Under the pieces are notes generated by a model. That model searched no databases and was not told the DNA's origin. It saw only the letters and a program-made list of their open reading frames with translations. DNA of 40,567 bases from an uncultured Gammaproteobacteria bacterium (GTDB lineage Bacteria; Pseudomonadota; Gammaproteobacteria; Steroidobacterales; GCA-2729495). Positions 36,816-40,567 of this stretch are shown here, piece after piece. The DNA lies in NCBI GenBank assembly GCA_937921935.1, contig CAKZWQ010000043.1, forward strand, positions 1 to 40,567, written 5' to 3'. The translations under genes and the position numbers were made by a program. Within the stretch, counting starts at the first letter, position 1; the number at the start of each line of letters is the position of its first letter.

Positions 36816-38171
36816 ATGAATAAACCCGGTGATACAGACACCATCTGCGCCCGCGCCACCGCGCCGGGGCGAGGTGGTATCCAGGTCATCCGTGTTTCCG
36901 GTTCTGCCGTTAAAGCAATCGCCGTCGCACTGACCGGCGACCTGCCCCCGCCGCGTTACGCGGCCCTGAAAGATTTTCGCGATGCCCAGGGGCAGGCCAT
37001 CGATACGGGAATCCTGCTTTTCTTTCCCGGGCCAGGCTCTTTCACCGGCGAAGACGTACTTGAGATTCAGGCTCACGGCGGCAGCGTAGTCTGCGAACTT
37101 TTGCTCGAGCGTTTGCTGCAACTGGGCGCGCGTCTTGCCACGCCCGGCGAGTTCTCGCGTCGCGCCTTCCTGAACGACAAGCTTGATCTGAGCCAGGCCG
37201 AGGCCATCGCCGACCTCATCGACAGTCGCTCGCAAGCGGCAGCCCGGGCCGCCCAGCGTTCCCTGAGCGGGCGTTTTTCTGACCTGGTGCTGGGCCTGAA
37301 TGACCAGGTCACAGCCCTGCGGGTGCATGTGGAGGCGGCTCTGGATTTTCCGGAAGAGGAAGTGGACTTCCTGGATGACGATGCCCTGCAGGCGCGCTTG
37401 CAGCAGGTCAGTATGGCCTTCGATGCCGTGGAGAAATCCCTGCACCAGGGCGTGCTGTTACGTGACGGCGCCGAAGTCGTGCTGGCGGGGCGCCCCAACG
37501 CCGGCAAGTCCAGCGTGTTGAATGCCCTGGCCGGTTACGACGCCGCCATCGTGACGGAGATTCCCGGTACCACCCGGGACCTGGTGCGTGAGCACATCGA
37601 CCTGGATGGTTTGCCCCTGCACATTATTGATACAGCCGGCTTGCGTGATGATGCCGGCCGCATCGAAGCGGAGGGCATTCGCCGCGCGCGGGCACAACTG
37701 GCTACGGCTGATCACGCCTTGCTGATTGTCGATGCAACGACGGATTGGCAGACCACGGCAACCGCGCTCAAAGCGGAGCTGCCGGAGGGGCTGGCCTGTA
37801 CCCTGGTAATCAACAAGATAGATTTGCGCAGTGACACGCCCCTCGCGTCCCCAAAGGATGGGCGGCAGTTGTACGTCTCTGCCAAAACCGGTGAGGGAAT
37901 GCCGGCCCTGGCTGAGCACTTGAAAGCCAGCCTGGGTTTTGAAGCGCCGGGCGAGGGTACCGTTATTGCTCGTCAGCGCCATCTCGATGCATTGCACCGG
38001 GCGCGGCAGCACTTCAACGAAGGCTGCCTGCAATTGTCAGAAAACCGCGCGGGCGAATTACTCGCCGAAGAACTGTTGCAGGTTCAGAATGCGTTGGCCG
38101 AGATCACCGGCGAGTTCCACAGTGATGACTTGCTGGGCGAGATCTTCGCGAACTTTTGTATCGGCAAGTAG
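36816..38171 (+). CDS. mnmE: tRNA uridine-5-carboxymethylaminomethyl modification GTPase MnmE
   Basis: A 451-residue GTPase that, with MnmG, modifies the wobble uridine of several tRNAs. DTICARATAPGRGGIQVIRVSG opens the folate-binding domain (in two adjoining parts). G motifs are GRPNAGKSS (225-233), TTRD, DTAGLRDD and NKID. The terminal FCIGK carries the conserved Cys. ATG 36816 is preferred over the in-frame TTG codons at 36801 because it matches the family start. mnmG, its usual downstream neighbour, is not present; a sulfatase gene follows instead. Confidence 0.97.
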   Translation: MNKPGDTDTICARATAPGRGGIQVIRVSGSAVKAIAVALTGDLPPPRYAALKDFRDAQGQAIDTGILLFFPGPGSFTGEDVLEIQAHGGSVVCELLLERLLQLGARLATPGEFSRRAFLNDKLDLSQAEAIADLIDSRSQAAARAAQRSLSGRFSDLVLGLNDQVTALRVHVEAALDFPEEEVDFLDDDALQARLQQVSMAFDAVEKSLHQGVLLRDGAEVVLAGRPNAGKSSVLNALAGYDAAIVTEIPGTTRDLVREHIDLDGLPLHIIDTAGLRDDAGRIEAEGIRRARAQLATADHALLIVDATTDWQTTATALKAELPEGLACTLVINKIDLRSDTPLASPKDGRQLYVSAKTGEGMPALAEHLKASLGFEAPGEGTVIARQRHLDALHRARQHFNEGCLQLSENRAGELLAEELLQVQNALAEITGEFHSDDLLGEIFANFCIGK

Positions 38172-38203
38172 CGGCCTTAAAGACGCTATGCTGCAACTGC
38201 GTT

Positions 38204-38233
38204 AATGTCCGCTATCGACCCAAAGCGGACATT
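38204..38233. repeat. palindromic intergenic repeat, copy 1
   Basis: AATGTCCGC and GCGGACATT form a perfect 9-bp inverted repeat around the 12-base loop TATCGACCCAAA. It lies 32 bp after the mnmE stop. A closely related copy lies at 40235 and a more distant one at 40163, on the other side of the sulfatase gene. No T-run follows, so it is not an ordinary terminator. Confidence 0.7.
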
Positions 38234-38372
38234 CAGGCAAGCTTGGCTGAGACTCCCAATGAGCGCGCAAAAATAACGTTCGCAAAATCAACCCATCGCA
38301 GCTATTTTGGCGCCACAGCTAAGTCGAACTGGTAGAAAAAGCCAGACCTTAATCGGGGGAAGGAGCGAGAAA

Positions 38373-40037
38373 GTGGAAAAAACAAGCCTAGCCATGCTGG
38401 CCATTTTATTGATCACGGCCGAAGCGTTCGCGAAAGACATTATTCACGACGCCGAGCACTACGTGCTTCTCGACCAACATCGAGAAAAGTGGGCCAGTGA
38501 GGACAATCAAATTGATGTGAAGCTTGCGGACCTGCGGAAGAAGAACGACGGTCGGTCGCCCAATATTGTCTATATTCTTGTTGATGATGTGGGGTTCGGC
38601 GAGCTTGGTCACCCTATATTGAATCGCGCTCGCGGCTCCCAGACCCCCAATATCAGCAGACTGGCTCGAGAAGGCGTTTCATTGGCTCGAATGTATACAG
38701 AGCCATCCTGCACGCCTACCCGCGCGGCATTTCTTACGGGCCGCATTCCTTCACGCAGTCACATGCTGGAAGCCAAAATTGTTCCCCCAGAGGGCAGTGG
38801 ACTGAACCGCGATGAGGTGACAATCGCGGAGGTGCTTTCCAAGGCTGGATACAACACGGCTCATGTCGGCAAATGGCACCAGGGGGATATCGAAGAGGCC
38901 ATGCCTCACAAACAGGGTTTTGACTCTGCAAGTTTTCCCATGCACAACCAGGCCACGTTCGGTCTGATGACAGCGGACGCAGAAGCCGGCGGATGGGCGT
39001 TCAACTATTCAAAACGTAAAACTGAACCCAACCTAAGGCTGGATGACAGCTTCCGAAGATATGGCTGGGCGCTTGGAATGGATGCCCAAAAGGGCGGAGA
39101 AGCTCGGGAATGGGGTACGGTCCCGGGCGATCCGGCGAACTATTCTGATGCCTATTATAAGAAGTTGAACGAACGATACAGCGAACTGGTGATTGAGCGA
39201 CTGAAGGCTCTCGCACAAAAGGATGCGCCATTTTTTCTCAATTACTGGCCGATGATTCCGCTTCAATTCAACCGGGACAAAGACGGCGATTATGTGACTC
39301 CTAATGGAGGCGCCCAGGTGGAGTCATTGAGGCACCTTGATGACAATATCGGAGAAATACTCTCCGCGATTGATGCTTTAGGTATCGCCGAAAATACGAT
39401 TGTGGCAGTCATGGGTGACAATGGTGCGATGATGCAGGCCATCCCGCTTTCAGGATTTTCCGACATGATTTATCGGGGAGGAAAAGGGAACACCACAGAA
39501 GGCGGTATTCGAGTAGATGCTTTCATCCGTTGGCCGGAGGTGATTGATGCAGGTTCGGTAGCGGGCGACATCGTCCATGTCTCGGATCTGTTTACTACTT
39601 TTGCGCGCGTGGGCCAGGCCAAACAGAGTATTCCCACCGATCGGATCATCGACGGCGTCGATCAACTGCCGCTTCTCGTGATGGGTGAGGGACACGGCCG
39701 ACGCGACTACGTGCATGTGTATGACGGACCAAAACTCGCGGCAAGCATCAAGCAGCAATACAAGGTCCAATGGCCTGCTCCTGGAGCCGCTGCATGGTCA
39801 ATGAAGATTTTCGATCTTTTTCGTGATCCTCGAGAGACGATGTCACTAAAGACAGAGATGATGTGGTCGGTTGAATCTTTCATTGACATGCGCGTACGCC
39901 ACGAAGCGTTTAAGAAGAAGTATCCGGATCGCCCTGAAACTCACGGCGCTCCTTATGAAGGAATTGAGAATTTGCGTCCGGAGACAAATGAATTGGTAAA
40001 GGCTTTCTACGCCAGGCAGAAGCTTTTGAAGCAGTAG
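38373..40037 (+). CDS. exported sulfatase (arylsulfatase-like, formylglycine type)
   Basis: A 554-residue alkaline-phosphatase-fold sulfatase. GTG 38373 is chosen because AAGGAG lies 7 bases upstream and it gives a signal peptide (LAMLAILLITAEAFA). Metal ligands DD at 71-72 (ILVDDVGFGELG), the formylglycine motif CTPTRAAFLTGR with Cys113, GKWH (167-170), GDNG (348-351) and Lys371 (RGGKGNTTEGG) are all intact, so it should hydrolyse organic sulfate esters. It needs a formylglycine-generating enzyme encoded elsewhere. Base composition is visibly more AT-rich than its neighbours, and short repeats flank it, which suggests acquisition. The substrate is unknown. Confidence 0.92.
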   Translation: MEKTSLAMLAILLITAEAFAKDIIHDAEHYVLLDQHREKWASEDNQIDVKLADLRKKNDGRSPNIVYILVDDVGFGELGHPILNRARGSQTPNISRLAREGVSLARMYTEPSCTPTRAAFLTGRIPSRSHMLEAKIVPPEGSGLNRDEVTIAEVLSKAGYNTAHVGKWHQGDIEEAMPHKQGFDSASFPMHNQATFGLMTADAEAGGWAFNYSKRKTEPNLRLDDSFRRYGWALGMDAQKGGEAREWGTVPGDPANYSDAYYKKLNERYSELVIERLKALAQKDAPFFLNYWPMIPLQFNRDKDGDYVTPNGGAQVESLRHLDDNIGEILSAIDALGIAENTIVAVMGDNGAMMQAIPLSGFSDMIYRGGKGNTTEGGIRVDAFIRWPEVIDAGSVAGDIVHVSDLFTTFARVGQAKQSIPTDRIIDGVDQLPLLVMGEGHGRRDYVHVYDGPKLAASIKQQYKVQWPAPGAAAWSMKIFDLFRDPRETMSLKTEMMWSVESFIDMRVRHEAFKKKYPDRPETHGAPYEGIENLRPETNELVKAFYARQKLLKQ

Positions 40038-40128
40038 GAGTGGACGCTTTCGCCCCAGGTCTAGTGGATTATTGCTGGTCTGCTTCCGTAGTCCTGAGTT
40101 GACGTTGATGAAGATGCCGGCATCGAGC

Positions 40129-40154
40129 AACCCGGCCTTGCGCCGGGTTTTCTT
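40129..40154 (+). terminator. intrinsic terminator after the sulfatase gene
   Basis: AACCCGGC-CTTGC-GCCGGGTT is a perfect 8-bp GC-rich stem with a 5-base loop, followed by TTCTT. It lies about 90 bp after the sulfatase stop. The rest of 40038-40128 shows no feature. Confidence 0.8.
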
Positions 40155-40162
40155 GCTCCGCG

Positions 40163-40187
40163 AATGTCCGCTTTTGGCCGAAAGCAG
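40163..40187. repeat. palindromic intergenic repeat, diverged copy
   Basis: AATGTCCGCTTTTGGCCGAAAGCAG shares the AATGTCCGCT start with the 38204 copy but has a different centre, with GCTTT/AAAGC forming its own short stem. Confidence 0.5.
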
Positions 40188-40234
40188 CCGCTCAGCAAGG
40201 CCCAGGGCGAGCCGAATCGTAGACCGAGTCTAAA

Positions 40235-40266
40235 GGTCTGCTAACGACCCAAAGTGGACATTCAGC
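40235..40266. repeat. palindromic intergenic repeat, copy 2
   Basis: GGTCTGCTAACGACCCAAAG followed by TGGACATTCAGC. It matches the 38208-38237 copy at most positions, differing at single bases such as C/T and T/A in the stem and loop. It lies about 160 bp upstream of the last gene. Confidence 0.65.
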
Positions 40267-40280
40267 TTCCCGTGATAGAG

Positions 40281-40318
40281 GCCCGATTATGTCGCCTTGC
40301 GAAGACCCGAAATCGGGC
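40281..40318. repeat. inverted repeat upstream of the last gene
   Basis: GCCCGATT (40281-40288) pairs with AATCGGGC (40311-40318). The right arm can instead fold locally as CCCGA-AA-TCGGG, so two exclusive hairpins are possible. This could be an operator, a leader structure or a terminator without a T-run. Confidence 0.4.
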
Positions 40319-40426
40319 GTACATTTGTGTTAACGACCAGTCCCGATGACGCAACCTTCTGGGCCGGTCGGCCAATAATGAACGATTAGTGAGATGCGCC
40401 GCGTGATGCGGTGAAGGGGAAGTTCC

Positions 40427-40567
40427 ATGCAGCACCCATTTATCAGGGGCCTGATCGCTCTGCTGATCTTGCTGTCCACGTCTGCGGGGCATTCAGCATT
40501 GATTGATCGCGGCGAGGGCTTTATCTACGACGACATTCTGAACGTTACATGGACACAGAACGCAAGC
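40427..40567 (+). CDS. exported protein, C-terminus cut by window edge
   Basis: Only the first 47 codons are present. ATG 40427 follows AAGGGGA at good spacing. The product begins with a signal peptide (FIRGLIALLILLSTSAGHSA). The mature start LIDRGEGFIYDDILNVTWTQ resembles exported proteins, often PEP-CTERM-like or DUF1566-type, that open with LIDRG.G.IYD..L..TWLQDAN. Function is unknown and the assignment rests on about 25 residues. Confidence 0.65.
   Translation, partial: MQHPFIRGLIALLILLSTSAGHSALIDRGEGFIYDDILNVTWTQNAS

Noticed and set aside
38204..38233. Intrinsic terminator of mnmE
   Set aside because: The stem is perfect, but the loop is 12 bases and no T-run follows; the recurrence of the sequence elsewhere favours a dispersed repeat.

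Overview
This window comes from a fairly GC-rich gammaproteobacterial chromosome, and its right third is the replication-origin neighbourhood. The synteny identifies it: dnaA-dnaN-recF-gyrB run on the minus strand, back to back with rpmH-rnpA-yidC-mnmE on the plus strand. A yibN-grxC-secB-gpsA-trmL block, an envC-ctpA-yibQ block, a tatABC operon and a glnA-ntrB-ntrC operon all match gammaproteobacterial order. I cannot name the genus. No tRNA, rRNA, CRISPR array, transposase or phage gene was seen.

Layout. 1-3.9 kb (minus): a truncated DUF4136 lipoprotein, a DUF3313-like exported protein, an exported alkylsulfatase of the SdsA1/BDS1 type, and a beta-carbonic anhydrase with a twin-arginine signal. 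4.3-7.7 kb (plus): dtd, which appears to start at ATA, then tatABC and a POT-family peptide transporter. 7.8-11.6 kb: small genes on both strands, including a DUF1330 protein, a hotdog thioesterase, a HIT hydrolase, two unrecognised envelope proteins and an unusual flavin-reductase-like protein with a PCP_red-like tail. 11.6-15.6 kb (minus): DUF190-crcB, then yibQ, ctpA and envC. 15.7-19.4 kb: yibN-grxC-secB-gpsA, trmL and a class 1B-type pyrD, packed so tightly that start and stop codons overlap.

19.4-24.2 kb (minus): the nitrogen regulon core, glnA, a DUF4124 gene, ntrB and ntrC. Upstream of glnA lie a sigma-54-type promoter and two NtrC-like dyads spaced as in E. coli glnA, so the operon can plausibly regulate itself. 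24.2-28.1 kb (plus): glyQ-glyS and a PlsC-type acyltransferase. 28.1-34.3 kb (minus): gyrB, recF, dnaN, dnaA. The AT-rich dnaN-dnaA gap with two near-consensus DnaA boxes is my best oriC candidate. A perfect DnaA box sits between the dnaA and rpmH promoters. 34.5-38.2 kb (plus): rpmH, rnpA, yidC, mnmE, with no yidD between rnpA and yidC.

38.2-40.6 kb: the conserved block stops. A more AT-rich sulfatase gene stands alone here, flanked by copies of a short palindromic repeat (core CGACCCAAAG..GGACATTCAG). After it come a clear intrinsic terminator and the first 47 codons of another exported protein.

I see no convincing undescribed multi-gene system. The best leads are the ATA-start dtd, the PCP_red-like fusion, the sulfatase cargo with its flanking repeats, and the regulatory sites at glnA and dnaA/rpmH.
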